NCBI GenBank assembly: GCA_964472545.1
Contig: CAYYNP010000169.1
Span: 1-21,855, forward strand
DNA: 21,855 nt
Reading direction: 5' to 3'
Source: CAYYNP01 sp964472545
Lineage (GTDB): Bacteria; Planctomycetota; Planctomycetia; Pirellulales; Thermoguttaceae
A program made the position numbers and the translations under genes. Of this stretch, positions 21,844 through 21,855 are shown one piece after another. The notes beneath the pieces are model-generated. The model made no database searches, was not told the DNA's origin, and saw only the letters and a program-made list of their open reading frames with translations. How positions within the stretch are numbered: the first letter of the stretch is position 1; each line of letters begins with the position of its first letter.

Positions 21844-21855
21844 CGTGCAGCGGAA

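Larger units (their letters stand above)
21078..21855. other. 778-nt region without an intact gene
   Basis: Contains the leader and possible promoter of the secreted tandem pair (21078-21177), two apposed domain remnants (21196-21402 minus, 21360-21628 plus), then 227 nt with no supported coding sequence. That last part has two hairpins (21734-21755 and 21826-21843) and an isolated TAGAAT at 21773-21778 without a -35 partner. The window ends inside this intergenic stretch. Confidence 0.6.

Noticed and set aside
1..21855. CRISPR array, tRNA, rRNA, transposase, integrase or phage genes
   Set aside because: Looked for regularly spaced repeats, cloverleaf-like segments and DDE or recombinase motifs in the translations; none found.

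Overview
The window is GC-rich, densely packed bacterial DNA. It most probably comes from a planctomycete, likely a Pirellulales-like lineage. I infer this from a leucine-rich-repeat protein carrying the TIGR02996 repeat-companion domain, secreted multidomain proteins with beta-sandwich N-termini, a Calx-beta remnant and long palindromic intergenic repeats. The assignment rests on gene content, not on a marker gene.

Region 1 (55-9047, + strand) is a tight six-gene operon with gaps of 1-37 nt. It encodes an FtsH-like AAA+ metalloprotease without membrane helices, a 225-aa helical protein, an 89-aa protein, an 1124-aa multidomain protein, a MoxR-type AAA+ ATPase and a protein with a vWA-like C-terminal region lacking a recognisable MIDAS motif. 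From memory this matches the 'FtsH-vWA-MoxR ternary' type of NTP-dependent conflict or quality-control system predicted by comparative genomics (Kaur, Burroughs, Iyer and Aravind). The role is unproven. The likely logic is that MoxR and the vWA-like protein remodel or select a client which the FtsH-like enzyme degrades. The operon ends at a perfect 32-bp inverted repeat.

Region 2 (9185-16863) is a planctomycete version of the uncharacterised Salmonella STM4011-STM4015 cassette. A near-consensus promoter sits so close to the start codon that a leaderless message is predicted. It leads into an STM4013-type hydrolase, an STM4012-type HemN-like radical SAM protein and an STM4011-type radical SAM protein. 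A TIGR02996/leucine-rich-repeat gene follows on the opposite strand. The + strand then resumes with an STM4015-type LRR protein, an STM4014-type ATP-grasp-like protein and a SWIM-zinc-finger/DNA-ligase/WGR fusion. Same-strand neighbours overlap within each half, except where the antisense gene splits the cassette. Two radical SAM enzymes, a phosphatase/sulfatase-fold hydrolase, an ATP-grasp protein and an LRR protein suggest an unknown biosynthetic or modification pathway.

Region 3 (16899-21077, - strand) holds two tandem paralogous secreted proteins with an alpha/beta-hydrolase-like core. In both, the residue aligned with the catalytic serine appears to be replaced, so they may be pseudoenzymes or binding proteins. 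Region 4 (21078-21855) has no intact gene that I can support. It contains the promoter region of the secreted pair, two apposed domain remnants in opposite orientation, and two hairpins near the right edge. I saw no rRNA, tRNA, CRISPR array, transposase or integrase.
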